From assembly GCA_944321165.1 (NCBI GenBank), contig CALUKE010000002.1:1-64000 (forward strand): DNA of 64,000 bases, in the 5' to 3' direction. The first letter of the stretch is position 1. The number at the start of each line of letters is the position of its first letter. Under the pieces are notes generated by a model, which searched no databases, was not told the DNA's origin, and saw only the letters and a program-made list of their open reading frames with translations. Both the position numbers and the translations under genes were made by a program. Below are positions 1 through 7,606 of this stretch, piece by piece. This DNA comes from an uncultured Odoribacter sp. (GTDB lineage: Bacteria > Bacteroidota > Bacteroidia > Bacteroidales > Marinifilaceae).

Positions 1-4
1 CAGA

Positions 5-81
5 GGGGTGTAACCCCGTTGGCTCATTAGGGTGTTTTTAGCATGAGCGAAGCGGTGCGTGAAGAAAACGCCCTAATGAGC
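5..81. repeat. Inverted-repeat cluster, candidate oriT region
   Basis: Two 17-base arms, 22-38 and 65-81, are inverted repeats with one mismatch that is a G-T wobble in RNA. They flank a 26-base loop. A smaller hairpin (GGGG 5-8, CCCC 14-17) lies just outside. There is no T-tract, so this is a poor intrinsic terminator. In NBU-type elements the origin of transfer sits near the primase and mobilization genes, and this lies downstream of the primase. Assignment as oriT is inference. Confidence 0.35.
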
Positions 82-514
82 TATGGCTTTTTGTTCCCCA
101 AAAGCCTGCGGCGGTGTCAGCGATGATGCAAGGCGGATGTCTGTTGCCCTTTTCTTTTCGTCTGCGATGAGGGCTTTCCCTTGTCGGTCGGCAGGACGGA
201 AGTCCGTCCGACCAGCCAGCGGATGGCGACATTCACCACAATCGTTTTCCCAGCGGACTTGTTGAGGGGTGAAAAGCGTTGAACTGTTGAATTGAATGTA
301 TAACAGCTTGATATATTGCAAAATATGTCCTAAACAATCTCTCAACAAAAGTGTGGTGCCCAACAAACGGATGCGAAAAGAAAAGGCAGTAGTGGAACGG
401 TGTGCCATTACTTCTTCTTTTCATCAGCCGTTGTGTATTGTTGGCGGTCTGTTGAGGTTGCATATTCTTATATACCAATACTTTACTATCCTTATTCAAC
501 AATTCAACAGAATA
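82..514. other. Stretch without a supportable gene
   Basis: Several overlapping short open frames exist on both strands, but none has a recognisable domain, and they overlap one another. I see no convincing gene here. It may be non-coding spacer between the primase gene and a transfer region to the left of the window. Confidence 0.4.
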
Positions 515-1702
515 TCAAAGCCTTTCCAGCAGTCCTTTCGTAACGGTATAGTACCTGCCCACGCTTCTTCGGGTCTGGTAACGGTCATTGCCGCCGTATT
601 GGTAGGCGGTATAGGTAAGACCGTTGGGCGCGGGTGTCAGTTTCCAACACTCCTGCACCACTTTCCGTACTTGTGATTTCTCCACTTTGACTTGCGAGCA
701 GACCAGCAAGGGAATGATGTCGTTCAGGCAGAAAGACACCGTTTCCACCTCCATTTTCGCCATGATGTCGAGCAGCAGTTCCGCCATCTCAATCTCCAAG
801 CGGTTGCGGTTGCTTCGGATTATCTTCCGCAGGGCTTCCGTTTCCAGCAGCTTCGGATTGAACCACATGCGGCTTTCCTTTTCTGTCGATAACTTGCGGT
901 TGGCAAGGAAATGCAGGAAAGCGGGTATCTCCGCTTTCAGTTTTTGCAGGAAGTCGGTATCGTCATTCTGTAACGGCACAATCTTCCGCACCCAATAACG
1001 TGTTTCCCCTGCGTCGATGATGACGGGCAGGTGCTCGTTGTTGGAACAAAGCACGAACTTGGCAAAAAAGCCTATCTCGTCACGGTCTTTGCCTTTCGCC
1101 TCCACCTTGTAGGAAAGCGTGGTGCTGAGGTTCTTCAGCCTTTCGCTGTCCTCACGGCGGTTTAATAACACCTCATCCACCATGATGAGCAGCTTGCCTG
1201 CCCAATCGGAGTTGAACTGGCTGCGGAAGTCCTCGTTGGTGTTGAACGTCACGTTGTTTTGGAATATGGCTTTCAGGAAGTTCAGGAAGGTACTTTTTCC
1301 CGTGTTCCTCTCTTCGGACACGAGCAGCAGAATGGGCAGCTTCTGAATGGGGTAAAGGTAGAGTAACTGCAAATAGTCCATGCCCAACTCATATTGTTCG
1401 CCGAAGATGTGTTCCACCAACGAACGGATGCAAGGGAAATCCCCCTCCTGCGGTCGGTGGCTTATCGGTTCGTAGAGGTTGAGGAACTTGCCGACTACGG
1501 GCTTGTAGCCCACATGGTCGGGTACGGTGCAGAAGCCGTCATACTTGGGGATGCCAGCCATGTAGTCCTTGCCGTAGTCCTGCCGCAAGGTCTCGGAGTT
1601 CCATGCGATGCGTTTCCTCACATAGCCGCCGTCAATTCGGGGCTGGTCCACAATCTTGTAGAGCGTTGTGCCTACTCTAATGAATTCTTCTTTTTTCTCC
1701 AT
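515..1702 (-). CDS. DUF5906-type primase-helicase of a mobile element
   Basis: A P-loop ATPase of the DUF5906/primase-helicase type that integrative elements in Bacteroidetes carry, probably for replication of the excised circle. Walker A is SEERNTGKST at about residues 129-138. Walker B is LLIMVDE with D176-E177. A sensor-1-like strand KFVLCSNNE follows near 215-223. At 395 residues it represents the helicase half; a separate primase domain is not evident. It lies downstream of the integrase and its small partner on the same strand, but a strong terminator at 1879-1920 separates them, so it probably has its own promoter in 1703-1870. The family link is from motif reading. The role in element replication is inferred from NBU-type elements. 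Confidence 0.8.
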   Translation of the reverse strand: MEKKEEFIRVGTTLYKIVDQPRIDGGYVRKRIAWNSETLRQDYGKDYMAGIPKYDGFCTVPDHVGYKPVVGKFLNLYEPISHRPQEGDFPCIRSLVEHIFGEQYELGMDYLQLLYLYPIQKLPILLLVSEERNTGKSTFLNFLKAIFQNNVTFNTNEDFRSQFNSDWAGKLLIMVDEVLLNRREDSERLKNLSTTLSYKVEAKGKDRDEIGFFAKFVLCSNNEHLPVIIDAGETRYWVRKIVPLQNDDTDFLQKLKAEIPAFLHFLANRKLSTEKESRMWFNPKLLETEALRKIIRSNRNRLEIEMAELLLDIMAKMEVETVSFCLNDIIPLLVCSQVKVEKSQVRKVVQECWKLTPAPNGLTYTAYQYGGNDRYQTRRSVGRYYTVTKGLLERL

Positions 1703-1878
1703 GTTTTCAATAAGATTTTAGTGCCGCCAACATATTGTCGGCAAGCGGATTAAACATGGTTGCAAAGCTACGGCAGGACGGCTAAAACCTTGATACGTAA
1801 AACGATGCAGAACGGCGCAAAAGAAACCGACGGATAAGAAAATGCAGCGGAACAGGTAATATCAGCCATCGAAAGGCG

Positions 1879-1920
1879 AAAAGAAAAAGCCCGAAGAAGC
1901 AAAATTGCACTTCTTCGGGC
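1879..1920 (-). terminator. Intrinsic terminator after the integrase transcript
   Basis: Perfect 11-base arms at 1889-1899 and 1910-1920 (GCCCGAAGAAG and its complement) with a 10-base loop, followed on the minus strand by TTTTTCTTTT. It ends transcription coming from the integrase and its partner. The rest of 1703-1990 shows no supportable gene. Confidence 0.85.
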
Positions 1921-1990
1921 TGAAAATGTATGGATATGTGACTGCACGGGCGTATTGATGAATGGATGAATTGACGAACGACTGCACCCA

Positions 1991-2362
1991 TTAACATTTA
2001 CACGGCTGTCTGTTGCTTAACGATACCCATAGCATTTGCCTTTCTTTTCGCAAGCACAACCTTTCCAGTAGGGCATTGCGTACACTTGACGCACTCGGTG
2101 TATCAATTCGGAAAGCAAGTGCCACAACCATTGGTAGGGCATACACTTCCGTATAATAGCCGTTGAGTAACCTGATGTGCCTTTCAACCTCGCAAGGTTG
2201 CAACACTCCACTCCTGTACACGGCTCGGATAGCGGCACGGAGTGTCGGGGCGATTACATCGAAAAGTTCCACCAATTCCATTTCGCTCATCCACACGCTG
2301 GCGGTATCGAACGGTACGGCAACCCTGCCGTACTCGTCCATCGTGATTGTTGTCCGTTTCAT
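1991..2362 (-). CDS. Small integrase-linked element protein, function unknown
   Basis: A 123-residue protein encoded 11 bases downstream of the integrase and ending before a strong terminator, so the two form one transcript. It opens with MKRTTITMDEYGRVAVP. That opening, and the segment ELVELFDVIAPTLRAAIRAVY, I recognise as a recurrent small protein next to integrases of Bacteroides mobile elements. I see no catalytic motif, signal peptide or membrane segment. The helical pattern with many charged residues could suit a DNA-binding or excision accessory factor, but this is only a guess from position. It is not a recognisable classical helix-turn-helix excisionase. Confidence 0.65.
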   Translation of the reverse strand: MKRTTITMDEYGRVAVPFDTASVWMSEMELVELFDVIAPTLRAAIRAVYRSGVLQPCEVERHIRLLNGYYTEVYALPMVVALAFRIDTPSASSVRNALLERLCLRKERQMLWVSLSNRQPCKC

Positions 2363-2373
2363 ACTCTGTGCGT

Positions 2374-3582
2374 TTATATGGCGAAACGTCCGCTTACCTT
2401 GCTCTCGAAAGCGGATATGTCGTTTTCAAGTTTCTTGTTAGTCACCTTCGCATAAATTTGCGTGGTGGTGATATTCGTATGCCCTAAAATCTTGCTCACA
2501 CTCTCTATCGGCATACCGTAATTCAATGCCAAAACAGCGAATGAGTGGCGGCTTAAATGAAATGAAACCGTCTTTTCGATGCCGCATCTTTTGGCTATTT
2601 TCTTGATGCGTCTGTTCACCATGTCAAGCGAGCCGATATTGAACAGCCGTTTGTCAGTCCTGAACGCTTCATGCCGCCTGATAATCTGCATCGGGATGTC
2701 CATCAGCTTGATTTGGAACGGTACGCCTGTCTTTTGACGTTTCGACACAATCCATGATGCGCCGTTCATTTCAACGATGTTGTCGGTGGTCAGGTTCTTG
2801 ATGTCCGTGAACGATATGCCCGTCCAACAACCGAACAGGAACAGGTCTCTTGCCAATGCAAAGTTGGGATTGTCCAGCTTGATTGCACTCAACGCCTGAA
2901 TTTCATCCTCCGTGAGAAAGCCACGCTCCTTGTGGTCGGGGTCAAGATGGTACATCGCAAACGGGTTTCTCGCTATCTTCCCGTTATAGTGGGCTGCGGT
3001 GACGATGTGTTTCAACGGTATGGAGTATACACACACGGATGATTGTTCCAGCCCGACTTCGTTGCGCAGGTACAGGCAGTAGTCACGGATGAAGTCCTCG
3101 GTCAGTTCGTTCATCGCTATGTCCGTCCGCTTGTATTTCTTCTTGATAAACTCCGCAACATATCTCCTGACAATGACATATTTCAGATATGTGCGTTTGG
3201 AACGGTCTTTGCCCACCCGTTTGGCGAATGCCTCGTTCTCCTTATCAAAGGCACGCAACAATGTTTCATACTCCGTGCCCACACCTTGATAGGCATTACG
3301 TACCATTTCAGCCGTTACGAACGTCTCACGGTCGGAAAGCCGCTGGTAATGCTTCGTTATCTGCGCCTTGATGTTGTCAAGGGCATAATTGACCGCCACC
3401 GCCTCACGGCTCTTGCCTTTGGCACGGTTGCCTTTGGCATCCCAAAGTTCCTTTGAAATGCTCTGTTTGCAACTGAACTGTGCGATAGTCCCGTTGATTG
3501 TAACCCGTCCCATGATGGGGACAATTCCGTTCTTCTCTTTGCTTCCGTTTACATAAAAAACGGTCTTGAATGTACTCCTCAT
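2374..3582 (-). CDS. Tyrosine recombinase / integrase, IntDOT-like
   Basis: Site-specific recombinase that would integrate and excise the element. The 402 residues show an N-terminal arm-binding region (about 1-100), a SAM-like core-binding domain (about 105-205) and the catalytic domain (about 220-390). Visible catalytic residues are K284, H342 and R345 (HLSRH), H368 (GHTNI) and the nucleophile Y377 (IYAKV). The position of the first conserved arginine (TGLR in most family members) reads TGIS, so S257 replaces Arg I. The CTnDOT integrase is known for the same substitution. The gene is transcribed inward from the element end at about 3850, as expected for an integrase beside its att site. Confidence 0.92.
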   Translation of the reverse strand: MRSTFKTVFYVNGSKEKNGIVPIMGRVTINGTIAQFSCKQSISKELWDAKGNRAKGKSREAVAVNYALDNIKAQITKHYQRLSDRETFVTAEMVRNAYQGVGTEYETLLRAFDKENEAFAKRVGKDRSKRTYLKYVIVRRYVAEFIKKKYKRTDIAMNELTEDFIRDYCLYLRNEVGLEQSSVCVYSIPLKHIVTAAHYNGKIARNPFAMYHLDPDHKERGFLTEDEIQALSAIKLDNPNFALARDLFLFGCWTGISFTDIKNLTTDNIVEMNGASWIVSKRQKTGVPFQIKLMDIPMQIIRRHEAFRTDKRLFNIGSLDMVNRRIKKIAKRCGIEKTVSFHLSRHSFAVLALNYGMPIESVSKILGHTNITTTQIYAKVTNKKLENDISAFESKVSGRFAI

Positions 3583-3655
3583 AATCCTTGCTTTTTGTTT
3601 GGTGCAAAATTAGTTTACGGGAGTTGTAAAGGCAGAATGTAAACCTACGCAGAAC

Positions 3656-3729
3656 GCAGAAATAGAGACCGTTAGTGTTAAATGTGCATCAGGTGTTAGG
3701 TAATGATTTGGAAGTGCATCTATTTCTGC
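3656..3729. repeat. 10-bp inverted repeat beside the integrase, possible arm-type or att-linked site
   Basis: GCAGAAATAG at 3656-3665 is repeated inverted at 3720-3729. It lies between the integrase start and the proposed element end near 3850. Tyrosine recombinases of this group bind arm-type sites near the ends, which this could be. The region also contains GTGCATC twice (3684-3690 and 3714-3720). No core site can be assigned without the other end of the element. Confidence 0.3.
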
Positions 3730-3852
3730 AATCTGCCTAAATCCGTTTTCCCGACCTTATGCCAATTTGTTCCATCAGAAGCCAAACTCTCTGACTGTCA
3801 GCGAGAATGCTCAAATTTGCCTTATTCTACGTTTTATCCTATTATTTTGTCG

Positions 3853-3924
3853 AAAAAAATAGAAAAACTGGAAGAGGTCCGATTTGAGCTGCATGGCAAG
3901 TGTGTAACGATCAAAGCATATTGA
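3853..3924 (+). pseudogene. 3' remnant of a fecR-type anti-sigma gene
   Basis: The last ~23 codons of an open frame ending at TGA 3922-3924 read KKIEKLEEVRFELHGKCVTI plus three residues. They align without gaps to the C-terminal tail of the intact FecR at 56353-57537 (ILKAIAKMVNVQFSVEGK then TVVV): shared residues include K, I, K, V, F, G, K and V in register. The remnant ends 30 bases before an STN-type SusC, where fecR normally sits. Upstream in the same frame the resemblance stops near 3850. I infer that the mobile element entered the 3' end of fecR, leaving only this tail. A chance match over 22 residues is possible, but position and spacing argue against it. Confidence 0.6.
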
Positions 3925-3954
3925 TGAGGAAATGATTAGCCTAATTATAAATTT

Positions 3955-6900
3955 ATGAGAATGAAAAGTGTAAATTATTTTTTGAAAGAAGTACAAAAAT
4001 GGTACTTGTATCGACGGTTGACTTGTTCTCTCTGTCTGTTATTGTGCTTGTGTTTCAATGGGTATGCCGGAGATATCGGCCAGGCATTGACCTTGCAGTT
4101 GAAAGATGTGACTTTAAAGGAGGTTTTTCAACAGGTAGAAAAAAGAAGCGATTATCGTTTTTTATATAAATCTGATGCTATCGGTCAGGTGAATATAAAA
4201 AATTTGGAGGTAATCAATACTTCTGTGGAACGTATTTTAGACAATTGTTTGGCTGGAACCGGGTTGACTTATGAAATCGATGGCAATCTGATTTTTATCA
4301 AAAAGGTTTCAACGTCGGATTTGCCTCAGGATATCGAAAAAGTCAAGGGGGTTGTGAAAGATACAAAAGGAGAACCATTACCAGGAGTAGCCGTAATGAT
4401 TGACGGAACAACTGTGGGAGTGACGACCAATACAAAGGGTGAGTTTGAGATTGCAAAACCTTCCGGTGGAAAATTTTCTTTGCTTTTTACGTTTGTGGGA
4501 ATGAAACCACAATTGATTCCGTATAAAGATCAGGATTTTATTTCAGTGGTACTTGAGGAGGATATTTATGAGCTGGATGCAGTGAATGTGGTAGAAACCG
4601 GTTATGGGACGATAGACCGTCGTCATTTGACCAGTTCAATTACTTCCGTAAAGGCTGAGGATATTTTAATTCCGGGTATGTCGAGTATCGACCAGGCATT
4701 GGAGGGGCGTATCCCGGACTTGGTATTGATGAGTAATTCCGGAGAAGTCGGGGCTACTCCTCGTATTCGGGTGCGGGGAACTTCGACGATTTTGGGTAAT
4801 CGTGAACCTCTGTGGGTATTGGACGGTATTGTGTTGACGGATCCTGTGAACATCGAACCGGAGGTATTGAATGATCCGGATTATGTGAATATTATCGGAA
4901 ATGCAATTGCAGGAATCAATCCACAGGATATTGAACGGATTGATGTTTTAAAAGATGCTTCTGCAACAGCTATCTACGGAACACAGGCTGCCAATGGTGT
5001 GATTGTTGTGACGACTAAACGGGGACGTGTGGGAAAATTGGTCGTCAATTATAATCATTCATCTCAATTTACACGGCGTCCTCGTTATACAGACCGGAAT
5101 ATTCAGGTGATGAATTCTCAGGAACGGGTTCAGTTTAGCCGAGACCTGATCAATCTGCATTACAAATTCCCGAGAAATATGGAGATGGTGGGATATGAGG
5201 GAGCCTGGTATGATTGGCAAAGCGGTGCTATCAGTTATGAAGAATTCATGCGACAGGTGAAATATTTTGAGACGGTCAATACAGACTGGTTTAAACTGTT
5301 GACTCATGATGCGTATTCCCATAAACATACCTTGAGTGTTTCTGGAGGTTCTGAACAGCTCCGTTATTATGCTTCTTTGGGTTATAACAAAGATGATGGT
5401 GTTTCAAACAGTTCTTATGTGGACCGTTACACGATGATGATGAAAGTTGATGCCAATATTACGGAAAAATTCCGGGTAAATTTGAATGTAAACGGTAATA
5501 TTCAAAAGAAGAACCATGTTCCTTCTGAAATTTCTGCTATCGATTACGCTTACAATACGACCCGGGCATTACCGGCATATAATGATGACGGAAGCTATTA
5601 TTATCATTTGACTCAGGATGCATATTCGATAGGTACTTCCAATAAATTCAGATATAATGTCTTGAATGAAATTGAAAATAGTTCGAATACGTATGATGGA
5701 AATACGGCGATGATGACTATGATTTTACGTTATGATTTTAAGCCGAGGTGGAATATTCAGGTAACGGGTTCTTATAATCGGAGTACGACAGAACAGAATA
5801 CCTGGTGGGGAGAGAAGACGAATTATGTGGCTCGACTGAAAAATGGAGAGTATGAAGATCAGCCGATAGAAGGTGATATGAATTGTGTGTTGCCTTATGG
5901 TGGAGTATTGTTTACAACGAATAGTGCTTCTGAAAGTGCAACTTTGCGTTTCCAGAACAATTTCAGCACCTATCTCGATGCGAATCAATATCATTTGATT
6001 TCTTCTAGTTTGGGATATGAGATCAATACCGTGAAAAATACTGCAAGCAGTATTGAGCGTCGGGGATTTTTGAAAGACCGGGGGTTACAGTTTATTGCGT
6101 TGGAGGATGATCTGGAAAAATTCCCCGGATATCAAAAATGGCTGGCCCAAGGATATGAAAAATTGACCAATGGATTGACGAACAAGATCAGTGGTTATTT
6201 GACCTTGTCGTATTCTTTCAAGGAATTGTTTACTTTGAATATGAACGGACGTTTCGATGCTTCCAATAAATTCGGTAGTCGCAGCAATGAAAAGCTTTTA
6301 CCGATTTGGTCTGTTTCGGGAATGGCCAATTTGAAAAATCTCTTTTTACAAAATACGAATTGGGTGTCAGAGGCTAGATTACGTTTGTCTTACGGACATC
6401 AGGGGAATATGGTCGATGGTCAGACTCCTAATTTGTTGATTCGTCAGGGAACGATGTCCACCATTTATGATATGGAAAATATTTCAACGGTAGCGAATTT
6501 ACCGAATCCGAATTTGAAATGGGAACAAACAGCACAAACGAATATCGGATTGGATCTGAGCTTTTTCGACGGACGCTTGAACATCGGCGGTGATTTCTAT
6601 TATAAGAAAACAACGGATTTGTTTACGAATGTCAGTGTCTCCCCGATTAATGGTATAAGTTCATATGTGATGAACAATGGAGATATGATAAACAAGGGAT
6701 TCTCTGTATCTTTGAATGGTTATCCGGTGAAGACGAAGAATTTCCGTTGGTATATGTCGACCTATTATTCTGTCAATTTGAATGAGGTGCAGACCGATGA
6801 TATACGGAATTATACCCTGAATGACTATCTGAACGGTTCTGCCGTTATCAGTGGCCAGCCGATCAGTACCTTTTATTCTTATAAATTCTTGGGCTTGAAT

Positions 6901-7596
6901 CCACAGAACGGAGCTCCGATGTTTGATGACTGGGAAGATCGTTGGCATCTGTTGAAAGGAAAGACTTTGGATGAAGTCATCCCGATGATTTTGGCCAATA
7001 GCGGTACTCGTGATCCGAAGTTCTCGGGCGATTTGAACAATACCTTTACTTACAAGAATTGGAGCCTTTCGTTGAATTTCTCTTATAGTTTAGGTTCTAA
7101 AGTCCGTTTGTTTGAAATGTACGGACCGATTATGAACGGAGTCTCTGCTGCGACCAATGTGCGGAAAGAATTTTTGGATCGTTGGCAGGTGCCTGGTGAC
7201 GAGAAAAATACGATTTATCCGTCCATTATCAGTCCTTCTTCTGAAGATTATTATCGGTACAGTATTCATTATTCTTCTTCCAGTAGGGCTGTCGGTGTGA
7301 ATAGCGATATTCCGGCATTTGCTACGAATGTATGGCAGATGTACGATGATTCTGATCTGAGAGTTGTCAGTGGGAATTATTTGAAACTACAATCGCTTTC
7401 TTTTTCTTACCGACTGAATGATAGATTGTTGAAAAAAACACCTTTTACACAGTTGCAGATTAGTTTTAATACGCATAACTGTTTTACTATTTCGGCTAAA
7501 GAGTTGAGGGGGCAGGATCCTTCGCAGGCCGGTTTTGCCGATGCCGGTCTTTCTGTACGGCCGAGTTATACGATTGGTTTGAATGTTTCATTTTAA
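3955..7596 (+). CDS. SusC/RagA-family TonB-linked outer-membrane protein with STN domain
   Basis: Outer-membrane transporter, 1213 residues. After a signal peptide (hydrophobic to about residue 38) come an STN domain (about 45-117, LQLKDVTLKEVFQQVEKR), a carboxypeptidase-regulatory-like domain (about 129-205, KGVVKDTKGEPLPGVAV), the plug (about 215-345) and a barrel ending in a terminal Phe (TIGLNVSF). STN domains in SusC proteins contact a FecR anti-sigma factor to induce their own operon. The expected fecR lies directly upstream only as a truncated tail. The SusD partner starts 10 bases after the stop. Substrate is unknown; no glycoside hydrolases are nearby, and the following genes (lipoproteins, thioredoxin) suggest a non-glycan ligand such as peptide or metal complex, which is inference. 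Confidence 0.95.
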   Translation: MRMKSVNYFLKEVQKWYLYRRLTCSLCLLLCLCFNGYAGDIGQALTLQLKDVTLKEVFQQVEKRSDYRFLYKSDAIGQVNIKNLEVINTSVERILDNCLAGTGLTYEIDGNLIFIKKVSTSDLPQDIEKVKGVVKDTKGEPLPGVAVMIDGTTVGVTTNTKGEFEIAKPSGGKFSLLFTFVGMKPQLIPYKDQDFISVVLEEDIYELDAVNVVETGYGTIDRRHLTSSITSVKAEDILIPGMSSIDQALEGRIPDLVLMSNSGEVGATPRIRVRGTSTILGNREPLWVLDGIVLTDPVNIEPEVLNDPDYVNIIGNAIAGINPQDIERIDVLKDASATAIYGTQAANGVIVVTTKRGRVGKLVVNYNHSSQFTRRPRYTDRNIQVMNSQERVQFSRDLINLHYKFPRNMEMVGYEGAWYDWQSGAISYEEFMRQVKYFETVNTDWFKLLTHDAYSHKHTLSVSGGSEQLRYYASLGYNKDDGVSNSSYVDRYTMMMKVDANITEKFRVNLNVNGNIQKKNHVPSEISAIDYAYNTTRALPAYNDDGSYYYHLTQDAYSIGTSNKFRYNVLNEIENSSNTYDGNTAMMTMILRYDFKPRWNIQVTGSYNRSTTEQNTWWGEKTNYVARLKNGEYEDQPIEGDMNCVLPYGGVLFTTNSASESATLRFQNNFSTYLDANQYHLISSSLGYEINTVKNTASSIERRGFLKDRGLQFIALEDDLEKFPGYQKWLAQGYEKLTNGLTNKISGYLTLSYSFKELFTLNMNGRFDASNKFGSRSNEKLLPIWSVSGMANLKNLFLQNTNWVSEARLRLSYGHQGNMVDGQTPNLLIRQGTMSTIYDMENISTVANLPNPNLKWEQTAQTNIGLDLSFFDGRLNIGGDFYYKKTTDLFTNVSVSPINGISSYVMNNGDMINKGFSVSLNGYPVKTKNFRWYMSTYYSVNLNEVQTDDIRNYTLNDYLNGSAVISGQPISTFYSYKFLGLNPQNGAPMFDDWEDRWHLLKGKTLDEVIPMILANSGTRDPKFSGDLNNTFTYKNWSLSLNFSYSLGSKVRLFEMYGPIMNGVSAATNVRKEFLDRWQVPGDEKNTIYPSIISPSSEDYYRYSIHYSSSSRAVGVNSDIPAFATNVWQMYDDSDLRVVSGNYLKLQSLSFSYRLNDRLLKKTPFTQLQISFNTHNCFTISAKELRGQDPSQAGFADAGLSVRPSYTIGLNVSF

Positions 7597-7606
7597 TAAA
7601 TAGCAT

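Larger units (their letters stand above)
1..3852. mobile_element. Integrase-proximal end of an integrative mobilizable/conjugative element
   Basis: The block holds, all on the minus strand, a tyrosine recombinase, a small accessory protein and a DUF5906-type primase-helicase. This order is typical of Bacteroides NBU-like mobilizable elements and related ICEs. By eye the block is richer in G+C than the SusC gene beside it. The right end is placed near 3850 because sequence matching the tail of a host fecR gene starts there. The left end, with any relaxase or transfer genes, lies outside the window, so size and class (IME or ICE) cannot be decided. Confidence 0.75.

Noticed and set aside
73..408. 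Overlapping open frames on both strands at 73-408 (minus) and 83-265 (plus)
   Set aside because: They overlap each other, contain no known motif, and the plus-strand frame opposes the direction of the element's genes. Kept only as a non-coding stretch.
1782..1997. 71-codon frame on the minus strand between integrase partner and primase
   Set aside because: It contains the strong terminator hairpin at 1889-1920 and has an odd Phe/Arg-rich composition.
3703..3852. Treating the whole 73-codon frame 3703-3924 as a gene
   Set aside because: Only the last ~23 codons resemble anything (FecR tail). The first part looks like element-end sequence fused in frame.
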